A DNA stretch of 64,000 nucleotides from Bugulina stolonifera (taxonomy: Eukaryota; Bryozoa; Gymnolaemata; Cheilostomatida; Bugulidae): the NCBI GenBank assembly GCA_935421135.1, contig OW285195.1:5494701-5558700 (forward strand). The letters are read 5' to 3'. A program made the position numbers and the translations under genes. Below the pieces are notes generated by a model. That model had not been told where the DNA came from and did not search any database. It saw only the letters and a program-made list of their open reading frames with translations. Positions 1 to 8,495 of the stretch are shown in pieces. Numbering within the stretch: the first letter of the stretch is position 1; every line of letters begins with the position of its first letter.

Positions 1-67
1 CCAACAGGAGAAAGTAATGATGAATAAAAGTGTATAGATTCCAATCGTTCTCTCAAACAAGGGCAAG

Positions 68-475
68 ATGTCAAAGCAAGAGGTAGTATGTAGAAATGAG
101 AATTATGAAGATGTGGCTGATGGTCTCTTAGATGAAGTAGTAGCTATCTCTGCTGAAGAGGGAAGGGAGCGAATAGGAGAGAGAAGCAACAAAAGAAAGA
201 AGTTCACATTCTACATAATCATAATACTATTTATACTTTCTTGCTCATCTTTATCACCATCAGTTTACACATATCTAAGTGATAGGGAACCACCCAATGG
301 CAAAGACAAAGGAGTACTTAAGCAAGGACACTTTTTAAAAACAAACACAACTCTATTAGCTACTCAACTGGATCAGCATGCGTCCACACCAAGAAATCGA
401 TCTTCGCTTGCAGAGTCCCTTCACAGCTCTAGTCTGTGGTCCAACAGGGAGTGGAAAAACGGAACTACTATTTAG
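68..475 (+). CDS. small predicted membrane protein of the Polinton-like element
   Basis: A 135-residue ORF opens the element as seen here. Its N-terminal half is acidic and carries a basic patch (KKRKK-like) just before one hydrophobic segment at about residues 46-70 (FYIIIILFILS...), so a single-pass membrane protein is the simplest reading. The C-terminal third overlaps the start of the packaging ATPase in another frame by about 100 bases, so that part may be constrained by the other gene, or the real protein may be shorter. I do not recognise the family. Such small membrane proteins are seen in virus-like elements, but no function can be assigned. Confidence 0.4.
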   Translation: MSKQEVVCRNENYEDVADGLLDEVVAISAEEGRERIGERSNKRKKFTFYIIIILFILSCSSLSPSVYTYLSDREPPNGKDKGVLKQGHFLKTNTTLLATQLDQHASTPRNRSSLAESLHSSSLWSNREWKNGTTI

Positions 476-1037
476 TCTTATTAGGAGAGTTGATGAAATT
501 GCTTCACCCACTCCTGTTGAAATCATTTACTGCTATGGAGTTTGGCAACGCCGCTTTGAGGATTACAAGGATAAAGTAAGGTTTCATTCAGGACTCATTG
601 ATGTAGAAATGGATATAGAGCGTGATGGGAAGAATCGCTGGCTCATCATTGATGACTTGATGGGTGAAGTCGGGGGGAAAGAGACTACTAATGCAATCTT
701 TACAAAGTTCAGTCACCACCTGAACATAAGCGTCTTTTTCTTACTACAGAACCTTTTCCCGAAAGATAATAGAACAGTGTCAATAAACTCGCAGTACTTT
801 TTCTTGTTCAAGAATCCCAGAGACGGAATGTCTGTTACCAATCTTGCAAAGCAGGCTTTTCCTCAGAGTACAAGAGCTGTTCAAGAAGCTTTTAGTGATG
901 CTACACGTAAGCCACACTCTTTTCTATTCTTGAATCTTCGCCAGGAAACCCCGGAGTGGGCTAGACTGATCGGTAATTTTGCTTCTGAGCACTCTCCCAT
1001 GACTGTATATATCCCGAATACCCTGGAATATAAGTAG
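378..1037 (+). CDS. Polinton/adintovirus DNA-packaging ATPase (FtsK/HerA, A32-like)
   Basis: This 219-residue protein has a Walker A motif GPTGSGKT at residues 21-28 and a Walker B LIIDDL at about 89-94. A sensor-like LLQNLF stretch follows near residue 130. In Polintons and adintoviruses this ATPase is expected to drive genome packaging into the capsid. Length and layout (P-loop close to the N-terminus, about 220 residues) fit that family. The start is the ATG at 378, which places the P-loop at the usual distance. The gene is intact and lies upstream of integrase and capsid genes on the same strand, which supports a packaging role over a cellular one. Confidence 0.9.
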   Translation: MRPHQEIDLRLQSPFTALVCGPTGSGKTELLFSLIRRVDEIASPTPVEIIYCYGVWQRRFEDYKDKVRFHSGLIDVEMDIERDGKNRWLIIDDLMGEVGGKETTNAIFTKFSHHLNISVFFLLQNLFPKDNRTVSINSQYFFLFKNPRDGMSVTNLAKQAFPQSTRAVQEAFSDATRKPHSFLFLNLRQETPEWARLIGNFASEHSPMTVYIPNTLEYK

Positions 1038-1069
1038 CATTCACATCTCTACTCTCTCCATAAACTGTC

Positions 1070-1468
1070 TTGGACTCGAAGAGAGCGCATCCATCATCAA
1101 GCATGAGATACATTAATTCACCCGAGTATTCTCCAAGGTTGAGGAGGAATGCCTTGAGTATATATGCACTGACGAAAGCATCTGCAACCATCAGAGATTC
1201 AACCATTGCTGAGGCTAACAAAGACCTTATACTCGCTCTTGTTGAGTGTGCTAGAAATGTATTATTAGGTAATGTTCATCTAACTACCGCTCAGTTGAAC
1301 TCTCTACGTCGACATAGAAGGGCCATTGAGGATCTCACCAACTCTCGTACTAGTGTGAGGCAGAAAAAGTTAATCCTACAACGTGGCGGATTTTTAGGTC
1401 TTCTTTTGAAGCCATTGGCAAGTTTACTTGGAGGTGTGCTTGGTGGATTAGGCGGTGGACGAAGGTGA
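1070..1468 (+). CDS. small basic protein with glycine-rich hydrophobic C-terminus (virion protein candidate)
   Basis: A 132-residue ORF lies 32 bases after the ATPase. The middle is helical and basic. The last ~28 residues are a hydrophobic glycine/leucine segment (RGGFLGLLLKPLASLLGG) ending in GGGRR. Short proteins with a similar RGGFL...LLG tail are common beside integrase and capsid genes in Polinton-type elements, and a membrane-active virion role has been suggested for such peptides. That role is inference here. The stop overlaps the upstream-most possible start of the next ORF, suggesting tight packing in one transcription block. Confidence 0.6.
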   Translation: MDSKRAHPSSSMRYINSPEYSPRLRRNALSIYALTKASATIRDSTIAEANKDLILALVECARNVLLGNVHLTTAQLNSLRRHRRAIEDLTNSRTSVRQKKLILQRGGFLGLLLKPLASLLGGVLGGLGGGRR

Positions 1469-1469
1469 A

Positions 1470-2039
1470 ATGAGTCTCAAGTTTTCTAAAAAGTATCTTC
1501 TTATGGATAAACATACATATGAATCAATGAATAGTAGAAACAACAAAAAAGAAGGAGAGCATCTACCCTCACTCTCTACAAATGGGGATCTACTCCTGGC
1601 AGAAAAAAGCAGAAAAGATGTAATATCTAACCTCAAAAACTCTGATACAGACATCTACTCTCAGCTAGAGCAACATGCTCATAAAATGAATAAGTTCCTA
1701 AAAGAGTTGGAGAGATCACGCCATCCGCAGCAGGAGTTGTATAATACATTAGAGGGAATTAACACTAGGTTTAATGAAATGCATACATGGAGACAAAGAG
1801 AAGAAGAAGCACAAGAGCGAGGGCGAGAGAAAAAAAGAGATGATGAAAAGAGGCGAAGTGGCTCAAGGTCACCACTACCACACCCATATAGGAGAGAAAC
1901 AAAACCAGAGAGGTCAGAAGCTGGCGCACGTTGGAGTGGGAAGGGTGAAAATAGAAGTCCTATCAAAACTAGGTCTAGGCGAAAGCTTCCTAAAACCCCT
2001 CTTGCAAGCAATAGTAAAACAGAAAGATGGATGATATAG
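1470..2039 (+). CDS. charged hypothetical protein of the element
   Basis: The ORF is open from 1455. I prefer the second ATG at 1470, which gives MSLKFSKKYLLMDKHTYE at the N-terminus and avoids overlap with the previous stop. The N-terminal KKYLLMDKHTYE pattern recalls a small Polinton ORF that sits before the integrase. The middle (about residues 60-100) is probably coiled coil, and the rest is highly charged (Arg/Lys/Glu) and probably disordered, ending in a basic SRRKLPKT stretch that could bind nucleic acid. It overlaps the integrase start by 13 bases. Function is unknown. Confidence 0.5.
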   Translation: MSLKFSKKYLLMDKHTYESMNSRNNKKEGEHLPSLSTNGDLLLAEKSRKDVISNLKNSDTDIYSQLEQHAHKMNKFLKELERSRHPQQELYNTLEGINTRFNEMHTWRQREEEAQERGREKKRDDEKRRSGSRSPLPHPYRRETKPERSEAGARWSGKGENRSPIKTRSRRKLPKTPLASNSKTERWMI

Positions 2040-3097
2040 ATGAAGGTCTACGTGATATTTACTTCTCCCCTCCTCAACCACCATCTTTTGGAGGAAAGAG
2101 AAAGTTAGTTTTAGCTTCTCCTCCTGGTATTAATGAGAATGATGTTGAGAAGTGGTTGAGAAGTCAAGACGCATACACTCTTCATCGCCCGATTAGAATG
2201 AAGTTTACAAGGAGAAAAACGTTTGTGAGTGGGATTGGTGAACAACTCCAGGCAGATCTCGTGGATGTGCGTGCGCACAAGGACTCAAATGATGGAGTAA
2301 CATTTTTGCTCACCTGCATAGATGCCTTCTCACGGAAAGCATGGGTCTTTCCTCTTCATTCCAAGTCTGGTCTGGAAGTGTCCAATGCACTCATCTCTCT
2401 ATTCGAAAATGAAAGCTTTAGACAAATACAAACTGATAAAGGTAAGGAGTTCCTAAACAGAAGGGTGAGTGAAGTGCTAAAGAAGTATGGAGTTAGCCAT
2501 TTCACCTCTGAGAATGAGATCATCAAGGCTGCTCTTGTTGAACGCTTTAATAGAACATTGAGAGGGAAAATTCATCGTCTACTCACTTATAGAGGGGATG
2601 GACGCTACTTAGAAGATGTAGAAGACCTAGTCCAAGGATATAACAACAGTTTTAATAGGTCAATTGGAATGAAACCTATTGAGGTTGATTACGATAATCA
2701 AGAAGAGGTTTGGGTTCGGTTAAATGAGTTCTCACCTAAACGATGGTTAAAGAAAACAAGAGTAAAATACTCACCAGGTGATCATGTTCGGATTTCGATG
2801 GCTCGTAGTAGCTTTGAGCGAGGGTTCACACCAAACTGGTCAACCGAGATATTCACCATAAAAGCAGTCAAGGCACATACCTCACCTCCTGTCTATACAC
2901 TGGAAGACCTAAACAAAGAAGGAGTAGATGGAACATTCTATGCACAAGAATTGCAACATGTTAACCTACCTGAAATCTTTAGAGTTGAGAAAGTCATACG
3001 TAAACGGAGAAGGAGAGGAAAAGAAGAGAGTTTCGTGAAATGGAGTGGTTATCCCTCTTCATTTAATAGTTGGATAGATTCTAGTCAGTTTGTGTAA
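2027..3097 (+). CDS. Polinton-type retroviral-like integrase with C-terminal chromodomain
   Basis: This 356-residue protein carries an rve integrase core with the catalytic triad visible: Asp77 (QADLVD), Asp137 (QTDKGKEF) and Glu172 (VERFNRTLRG), a D,D-about-35-E spacing. A C-terminal chromodomain at about residues 314-356 contains FVKWSGYPSSFNSWI, the usual aromatic cage region. Integrases of this type insert Polinton DNA into host chromosomes, and the chromodomain is thought to steer integration to marked chromatin. There are no introns, frameshifts or missing catalytic residues. The lack of gag/RT-like genes and the neighbouring capsid genes exclude a gypsy retrotransposon. Confidence 0.93.
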   Translation: MDDIDEGLRDIYFSPPQPPSFGGKRKLVLASPPGINENDVEKWLRSQDAYTLHRPIRMKFTRRKTFVSGIGEQLQADLVDVRAHKDSNDGVTFLLTCIDAFSRKAWVFPLHSKSGLEVSNALISLFENESFRQIQTDKGKEFLNRRVSEVLKKYGVSHFTSENEIIKAALVERFNRTLRGKIHRLLTYRGDGRYLEDVEDLVQGYNNSFNRSIGMKPIEVDYDNQEEVWVRLNEFSPKRWLKKTRVKYSPGDHVRISMARSSFERGFTPNWSTEIFTIKAVKAHTSPPVYTLEDLNKEGVDGTFYAQELQHVNLPEIFRVEKVIRKRRRRGKEESFVKWSGYPSSFNSWIDSSQFV

Positions 3098-3109
3098 GAT
3101 CAAAGGTAG

Positions 3110-3116
3110 TATAAAT
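3110..3116 (+). promoter_or_regulatory. TATA box before penton gene
   Basis: TATAAAT lies 36 bases before the penton ATG, in the short gap after the integrase stop. It suggests a separate capsid-gene transcription start. Confidence 0.45.
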
Positions 3117-3151
3117 TCGATATGTAAGTTCAGTTTTGCTCACTCTCAAAG

Positions 3152-3898
3152 ATGGCCTTCAATGTCACACTTACCTCAAATGTACGCATCGGTGGGAGTG
3201 ACACAAACACCAATGCTCACTTCATTACGAAGCTAGCCAAGACATTGAAGCTTCACTCATCACAGTGGGAGGTTGGGTTACTTGACATTCAGTACCCTGC
3301 ATCCTGGAGAAATGTGGAAGATGGCTATGTAGTGGTTACGAATACAAAAGATGGAGTCAAACGAAAATGTGAAATCAGGAGTGGAAGGTATGCTTCCATG
3401 GGTGAACTTTTGAGTGAGATCAATAGAATACTAATAAACTACGACTTAGAAAAAGTAGTGAGCTTTTACTATGATAGTCTACGGAATGAAACCTTCCTCA
3501 TGTTGAGAGAACAGGAACACTCTGTCATGATGTCACGTGATGTTGCGTGGGTGTTGGGATTCGAACCTGATGTAGAATATGCTGCGGAAATCAACAGGAG
3601 TCAAAACCCTCCAGACATCAATGCTGGTTTCACATCCCTCTATGTCTACTCCTCCGTAGTCTCACCAAGACATGTTGGAGATAGTCTAGTCCCCCTACTT
3701 CGCACAGTTCCTATAACAGAGAGTGAAAGAAATAGCACCGTTTTCTTTGAGTTTTCGAATGTTCAATACTCTCCAGTGTCTAATACAAGCACAGACCTCA
3801 TCGAGGTAGATATAAGACGTGATGATGGAGAAAGGGTCTCATTTCGCAGTGGAAAGGTTGTGCTGACGGTTCGTTTCAGACCGCGTGGAGAGAAATAA
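3152..3898 (+). CDS. penton (minor capsid) protein, single jelly roll
   Basis: A 248-residue protein with the layout of Polinton/adintovirus penton proteins: an N-terminal beta-rich region, a central WEVGLLDIQYPASW-like stretch at about residues 38-52, and a C-terminal FRSGKVVLTVRFRP strand near residues 230-245. In adenovirus-like capsids this protein forms the five-fold vertices. The gene is intact, follows its own TATA box, and is followed almost directly by the pVI-like gene and the major capsid protein, which is the usual order. Identification rests on pattern recognition plus neighbours; structure prediction would confirm the jelly roll. Confidence 0.85.
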   Translation: MAFNVTLTSNVRIGGSDTNTNAHFITKLAKTLKLHSSQWEVGLLDIQYPASWRNVEDGYVVVTNTKDGVKRKCEIRSGRYASMGELLSEINRILINYDLEKVVSFYYDSLRNETFLMLREQEHSVMMSRDVAWVLGFEPDVEYAAEINRSQNPPDINAGFTSLYVYSSVVSPRHVGDSLVPLLRTVPITESERNSTVFFEFSNVQYSPVSNTSTDLIEVDIRRDDGERVSFRSGKVVLTVRFRPRGEK

Positions 3899-3899
3899 C

Positions 3900-4310
3900 A
3901 TGGCCCCTCGCATAGTTCCATATTTTCCTGATGAGTCAGGTGAGATGTATGAAGACTATTATGCAAACCAGGTGGGAGAGGGAATGAGTGTGTACAGGGG
4001 AAAACCTATTATGACGGGTAATGGGATCGGCTCACTCTTTTCTGGACTGGCCCGAGGGGTCCTTCCCATGCTAAAGAATGGTGCCAAAACTATTGGGAAA
4101 AAGCTATTGACTACTGGAGCTTCGGTTCTGGGAGATGTAATCAAGGGAGAGAACTTCAAATCCTCTGCAGCAAAACGTTTTCGTGAAGCTGGTGGGGATC
4201 TTCTAGGTGATGTAGAAGATGAATTACGTGAACCACCTGCCAAACGTGCACGAGTTAGTCAAAAGTCTACAAAGAAAAAGCGTAAAGGAAGAAAAACAGT
4301 TTTTGACTAA
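3900..4310 (+). CDS. pVI/pX-like virion protein of Polinton type
   Basis: The ORF is open from 3885, but the ATG at 3900 (context aacATGG) avoids overlap with penton and gives 136 residues starting MAPRIVPYF. The centre holds a conserved-looking series: GMSVYRGKPI, GNGIGSLFSGLARG, LKNGAKTIGKKLLTTG, then DVIKGENFK. This is a recurring Polinton protein, thought comparable to adenovirus pVI or core proteins. The C-terminus is strongly basic (KKKRKGRK), consistent with DNA binding or nuclear import. GSLFSG and RGVLP are possible protease-processing surroundings, but no cleavage site is certain. Confidence 0.75.
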   Translation: MAPRIVPYFPDESGEMYEDYYANQVGEGMSVYRGKPIMTGNGIGSLFSGLARGVLPMLKNGAKTIGKKLLTTGASVLGDVIKGENFKSSAAKRFREAGGDLLGDVEDELREPPAKRARVSQKSTKKKRKGRKTVFD

Positions 4311-4322
4311 ATGAAAGATAAA

Positions 4323-4329
4323 TATATAA
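4323..4329 (+). promoter_or_regulatory. TATA box before major capsid gene
   Basis: TATATAA sits in the gap after the pVI-like gene, about 87 bases before the capsid ATG at 4416. Confidence 0.4.
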
Positions 4330-4415
4330 TCCACACCTAGACTCACCACTCCCCACTCTTAGACAAGCGACTGTAGGAGCAAGTACTAGATGGAACAACT
4401 CTCACACTATCGAAC

Positions 4416-5762
4416 ATGTCCGTCACACATCGAGCCATCTCTCTCTCCAAGGTTTCTGAAGACTCTCCAGACACGGTTGACTCCAGTTTTGACTTATTTG
4501 CCACTCCGCCAACTCATACTAGCGTGCTCAGAGGTGAGTGGGTACCTTTGGCTCCTGTTACGGACTCCCCTGATGGCACTATTGAATTTAACATCCCGCC
4601 CGCAGACGAACTCTACACAGATCTATCAAGGTCTTACTTACACACCACAGTAAAGGTGAGCAAGGCTGATGGAAGCGTACTACCTGCGGAAGAACAACTA
4701 AAGGTTGTTCCAGGGGACAATTTTATGCACAGTCTCTTTTCTTCTGCCACTGTTCAACTGGCCGGGCAAGATGTTGAGTATGAACCAAACTATGGACATA
4801 GAGCTTATGTCGAGAATCTCCTAAACTATGGTAAAGATGCTAAGAGCACATATATGAAAGTTGGGAGTGGGTGGATGGAGGATGAAGGAACTGGAGAAGA
4901 CTATGATGGTATACCTCCCGAAGTGGTTGAAAAAAGAAAGAAACTTATAGCCACAAGTAAAGAGATGAGCTTCTATGGGAGACCTAGGTTGAGTATGTTT
5001 TCTCAAGGAAGACTTATTCCACCAGGAGTTCGCTCTCGCCTTACTCTACAACGTGCTATTCCACAAATGGCCCTCTTAGCAGAAACAGACAACCCTGCAG
5101 GAGGGGCGAAGATTTCTATAACTAAGACAGAATTGTGGATTCGACGTGTACAAGCCAATCCGGCCTTACAAAAAGCACAAATGGATGTTTGGGTTGTGCA
5201 ACAAGAGTCTATAAAACTACCAATTGACCGAATAAAAACTCATTTCCATGTCATCCCTGCTGGACACCAGTCAGTGAGAGTAAACTTTGATCAAGCGGGA
5301 CAGAAGCCAAACAGAGTCTTTGTCGGACTAGTCAACCATACTGCAAAGAGTGGAACGTATAAGCAAAATCCCTTCAAATTTGGACATAACAATCTAAGTT
5401 CATTAGAATTACTAATTGATGGAACACCGGTGACCCGAAGATATGAACCAAATTTTGCAAGTGGAAAGTTTGCTCGTGAATTCATGAATTTGTTCACTGT
5501 CACAAATACATCCGATGCTGACACAGGGAATGAGATCTCCCCTAGCAAATACAAGTCCTGCGCTGCTCTCTACGCCTTTGACATTTCAGGAGATTTGTGT
5601 GATGACAACTTTCACTTGTTATCAAATGGGAGTCTATCTATTAATCTAGCATTTGCTAATCAAACTCAAAATACACTTGGACTGTTTGTATACGAAGAAA
5701 AAGATGACATTATCTACTTGAATGCAAATCACGAAGTATCTATGGTAGCCGGGATGATGTAA
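4416..5762 (+). CDS. major capsid protein, double jelly roll (hexon-like)
   Basis: A 448-residue protein matching the Polinton/adintovirus major capsid pattern. The N-terminal part has ELYTDLSRSYLHTTVKV (about residues 65-81), then VVPGDNFMHSLFSSATVQLA (about 97-116), followed by YGHRAYVENLLNYG (about 125-138). These are the hallmarks of the first jelly roll. The second half is beta-rich and ends LNANHEVSMVAGMM. The protein would form the capsid facets as trimers. The start is supported by the ATG in the context aacATGT and by length. The frame is open throughout, with no premature stop. Confidence 0.93.
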   Translation: MSVTHRAISLSKVSEDSPDTVDSSFDLFATPPTHTSVLRGEWVPLAPVTDSPDGTIEFNIPPADELYTDLSRSYLHTTVKVSKADGSVLPAEEQLKVVPGDNFMHSLFSSATVQLAGQDVEYEPNYGHRAYVENLLNYGKDAKSTYMKVGSGWMEDEGTGEDYDGIPPEVVEKRKKLIATSKEMSFYGRPRLSMFSQGRLIPPGVRSRLTLQRAIPQMALLAETDNPAGGAKISITKTELWIRRVQANPALQKAQMDVWVVQQESIKLPIDRIKTHFHVIPAGHQSVRVNFDQAGQKPNRVFVGLVNHTAKSGTYKQNPFKFGHNNLSSLELLIDGTPVTRRYEPNFASGKFAREFMNLFTVTNTSDADTGNEISPSKYKSCAALYAFDISGDLCDDNFHLLSNGSLSINLAFANQTQNTLGLFVYEEKDDIIYLNANHEVSMVAGMM

Positions 5763-5770
5763 AAAAAAAA

Positions 5771-6298
5771 ATGGATACATTCTCAATCTCGAATATTCTA
5801 TCTGATGATAAACTCTCATCAACCTCCTTTAGAGGAGTTATGCCAAGGGATCACTTCTTAGACTCCTTCTCCCCATCTGGATCTTTTGTTTTCAACACTC
5901 AAACAAGTGAGAAAAGTGGCGAGCATTGGATCTCTGTTTTTTCGAATGGAAAAGAAATAGAGTATTTCGACTCCTATGGTCTCCCCCCTTCTATTTATCC
6001 TGATGTGGGTAAGATGTTACAACAATGGGGAATACCAATAGTATGGAATGGAGAGTGTCTACAAGAAGAGAGTACTAACGTGTGTGGAGACTACTGCATC
6101 TTGTTCTGTCTCCTTCGAGCTCGAGGGTGGAGTATGGAGGGAATAATTACACGGCTAAGCAGAGTAGAAGGAAGAGTTCGAGATCATTCTATAAGAGCTC
6201 TATTTCAACGTTTATACTATAATAAAAGAAATAATACTTTCCCACTCACAACGCATGTAAACAATATTATGCTTTTTTCACCTTTTCACTTTGACTAG
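5771..6298 (+). CDS. adenain-like cysteine protease (capsid maturation)
   Basis: A 175-residue C5/Ulp1-type protease starting 8 bases after the capsid stop. The catalytic set is visible: His52 in GEHWIS, Asp67 in YFDSYG, Gln98 in ECLQEE and nucleophile Cys105 in VCGDYC. In adenovirus-like particles this enzyme cleaves precursor virion proteins during maturation; the pVI-like protein is the likely substrate. Length is in the normal family range. It is the last + strand gene of the block; downstream sequence is A/T-rich and probably carries the 3' end of the transcript. Confidence 0.92.
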   Translation: MDTFSISNILSDDKLSSTSFRGVMPRDHFLDSFSPSGSFVFNTQTSEKSGEHWISVFSNGKEIEYFDSYGLPPSIYPDVGKMLQQWGIPIVWNGECLQEESTNVCGDYCILFCLLRARGWSMEGIITRLSRVEGRVRDHSIRALFQRLYYNKRNNTFPLTTHVNNIMLFSPFHFD

Positions 6299-6528
6299 AG
6301 AGAAATACTTCACCTTACTTATAATTCGTTTTTATACTACTATAACTAAAAAAAAAAAAAAAAAAAAAAGAGACCAATAGTTTTTATCTTACCTGCATTC
6401 TTTTTTTTTTTTTCTTTGCTTTTTAGATTTCTGCTTGATTCTTGATTCTTTTATTTTTTCTCTATTTATCTTCGTAATAAAACAATACTACTGAAGAAAG
6501 CTGCATCTTTTCTATCTTGGAATAATAC
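6299..6528. terminator. A/T-rich convergent 3' region
   Basis: The gap between the protease (+) and the minus-strand ORF has a run of more than 20 A at about 6349-6369 and a T run at about 6402-6414. AATAAA-type signals occur on + near 6476 and on minus near 6450. This looks like a shared 3' end for two converging transcripts. Confidence 0.4.
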
Positions 6529-6789
6529 TCATCCATGGGTTGTTGTGGTCTCGCCCCTATCCGAGGCCCGCTCCGGGGAGGACGGAGAGTCCACCATGTT
6601 AGAAAGATCCTTTCGGGCAGGACTCCCCACTCCTATTATTTTCCCCTTCTTCCGTGCCTCTTTTAACGCATCCACCTCTTCTTTCCTCTTCTGACTGCAC
6701 TCTTCTTCCTCAATAATTCCATCCATTTGTGAGTCCGTTAAGCCCGCAAATAACTCTTCTTGGTTTTGTACTATGTTGTCAGTATCCAT
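6529..6789 (-). CDS. small acidic/charged protein, unknown
   Basis: An 86-residue ORF on the opposite strand, with an acidic N-terminal half (ELFAGLTDSQMDGIIEEEE) and a Lys/Glu-rich probable helix at about residues 33-50. A clean TATA box lies about 80 bases upstream of its ATG, and the 3' side runs into the A/T-rich convergent region. The promoter and the position beside the capsid block suggest it belongs to the Polinton-like element as an oppositely transcribed early-type gene. That is inference; no family is recognised. Confidence 0.45.
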   Translation of the reverse strand: MDTDNIVQNQEELFAGLTDSQMDGIIEEEECSQKRKEEVDALKEARKKGKIIGVGSPARKDLSNMVDSPSSPERASDRGETTTTHG

Positions 6790-6870
6790 TGATAATGTAC
6801 TATTGTAGTAGTGTAGCTGTACAGTAGTGATGTGGTGAACTTTGAATGCTGAGACTGTGATCCCACTCTC

Positions 6871-6878
6871 CCTTTATA
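6871..6878 (-). promoter_or_regulatory. TATA box for minus-strand ORF 6529-6789
   Basis: Read on minus, TATAAAGG is followed by an AG-rich stretch and then the ATG about 80 bases on. The large inverted repeat starts about 50 bases upstream of it. Confidence 0.5.
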
Positions 6879-6925
6879 CAACTGCTCATTTCTTGACTCC
6901 TCCCTTTTTTTATCCAATCCCAATG

Positions 6926-7642
6926 TGACCCGATGTGAATCCGAAGCCTTCCGATGTGAATCCGAAGCCTCCCGATGCATCCCGATGTGAATCCGAAGCC
7001 TTCCGATGCATCCCGATGTGATTCCGAAGCTTCCCGATGCATCCCGATGCATCCCGATGTGAATCCGAAGCTTCCCGATGCATCCCGATGTGATTCCGAA
7101 GCTTCCCGATGCATCCCGATGTGATTCCGAAGCTTCCCGATGCATCCCGATGTGAATCCGAAGCTTCCCGATGCATCCCGATGTGATTCCGAAGCTTCCC
7201 GATGCATCCCGATGTGATTCCGAAGCTTCCCGATGCATCCCGATGCATCCCGATGTGAATTGACACATCGGGATGCATCGGGAAGCTTCGGAATCACATC
7301 GGGATGCATCGGGATGCATCGGGAAGCTTCGGAATCACATCGGGATGCATCGGGAAGCTTCGGAATCACATCGGGATGCATCGGGAAGCGTCGGATTCAC
7401 ATCGGGATGCATCGGGAAGCTTCGGAATCACATCGGGAAGCTTCGGAATCACATCGGGATGCATCGGGAGGCTTCGGATTCACATCGGGGTGCATCGGGA
7501 GGCTTCGGATTCACATCGGGGTGCATCGGGAGGCTTCGGATTCACATCGGGGTGCATCGGGAGGCTTCGGATTCACATCGGGGTGCATCGGGAGGCTTCG
7601 GATTCACATCGGGAGGCTTCGGATTCACATCGGGGTGGGGAA
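6926..7642. repeat. large inverted repeat made of 31-bp tandem units
   Basis: Two arms of tandem repeats meet head to head at about 7262 (…GATGTGAATTGACACATC…). The right arm repeats CGGAATCACATCGGGATG then CATCGGGAAGCTT; the left arm is its reverse complement. Each unit contains the small palindromes ATGCAT and AAGCTT. The outermost units vary (GGGGTGCATC, GAGGCTT), the central ones are most alike. Because 31 is not divisible by 3 and the arms are complementary, several frames on both strands stay open and spell near-identical pseudo-peptides; these are not genes. It lies between two oppositely facing flanks, one with a good TATA box. Confidence 0.9.
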
Positions 7643-7937
7643 ATGGTTAGACTCCGCCCACTGAATACTACTATTTAAGGTATAAGTTTCTCACTCTAGC
7701 AGTATGAACAATCAGCCTCTAGTCAACAGAGTGAGAGTAAACAGAGACAGCTACCTACTAGTCAGTGCCTGATCAGAGATGTCAACAAGTAGAACATAAG
7801 GTTAGTGTTAAATGGAGTAATTGGCAGCAATTGTGAAGTGTTTATTGTATAAAATGCTATCAAGCTAAAAAATAACTCACACCCTACTACTATATATTTT
7901 TATAGGGAGGCTAAACAATTTAATATATTACATTATA
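7643..7937. other. AT-rich spacer, possible weak promoter
   Basis: A TATTTAAGG-like sequence at about 7671 faces away from the inverted repeat, but no ORF of useful size follows. Nothing else is recognised. Confidence 0.3.
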
Positions 7938-8254
7938 GTCCCACCCCAGTGGAACTCGGAATGGGCGGCGGGCCGCTGCCTAGTCGCTTGGCCCGGTGGA
8001 TACGGGGCACCGGCGTCGCCTCCACGTGTACGGTCGGCGCCGCACGCAACGTGGGCGGACGCGGCTTGACCGCCTCAAACGATTGGTCGTTCGGGTGAGT
8101 GGGGGTTGCGGGGGGGAGGGTGGGCGGCGGTGGAGGAGGGGTGGCGGTGATGACGGTGATGGCGGCGGCGGCGGCGGCGGCGGTGGTGGTGGTGGTGGTG
8201 GCGGCGGCGGCGGCGGTGGCGGTGGTGGTGGTGGCGGCGGTGGTGGTGGTGGCG

Positions 8255-8285
<31 letters not shown>

Positions 8286-8470
8286 TGGTGAGGGCGGTGG
8301 TGGTGGCGGCGGCGACGGCGGTGGTGAGGGCGGCGGTGGCGGCGGCGGCGACGGCGGTGGCGCGGACGGGACGAGGGCGGTGGCGGGGAGGGGGGAGGAG
8401 TGGGAGGTGGGGGAGGGGGAGGGGAGGAGGGTGGGAAGGAGGAAGGGAAGGGGTCGTGGCCGGGTTCGGG
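7938..8470. repeat. CpG-rich island with GGC/GGT trinucleotide repeats
   Basis: About 0.5 kb of very GC-rich, CpG-rich sequence stands out from AT-rich flanks. Bases ~8155-8365 are nearly pure GGC/GGT triplets, followed by G/A-rich sequence. Long ORFs here (poly-Gly, poly-Ala, poly-Thr) are by-products of the repeat. The position just upstream of CCAAT boxes and an exon suggests a CpG-island-like promoter region. Confidence 0.75.
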
Positions 8471-8495
8471 GTCAAGTGTGCAAATGTTTTTTCGA

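Noticed and set aside
2027..3097. Gypsy-type LTR retrotransposon
   Set aside because: The integrase has a chromodomain, but no reverse transcriptase, protease/gag or LTRs are present; capsid and packaging genes flank it instead.
6926..7642. CRISPR-like repeat array
   Set aside because: No spacers of unique sequence, inverted arms, and a eukaryotic context.
6771..7678. Several overlapping ORFs of ~120-190 codons with a repeated HRDASGSFGITSGCIG-like peptide on both strands
   Set aside because: They arise from the 31-bp inverted repeat; every frame and both strands give similar peptides, with no promoter or codon evidence.
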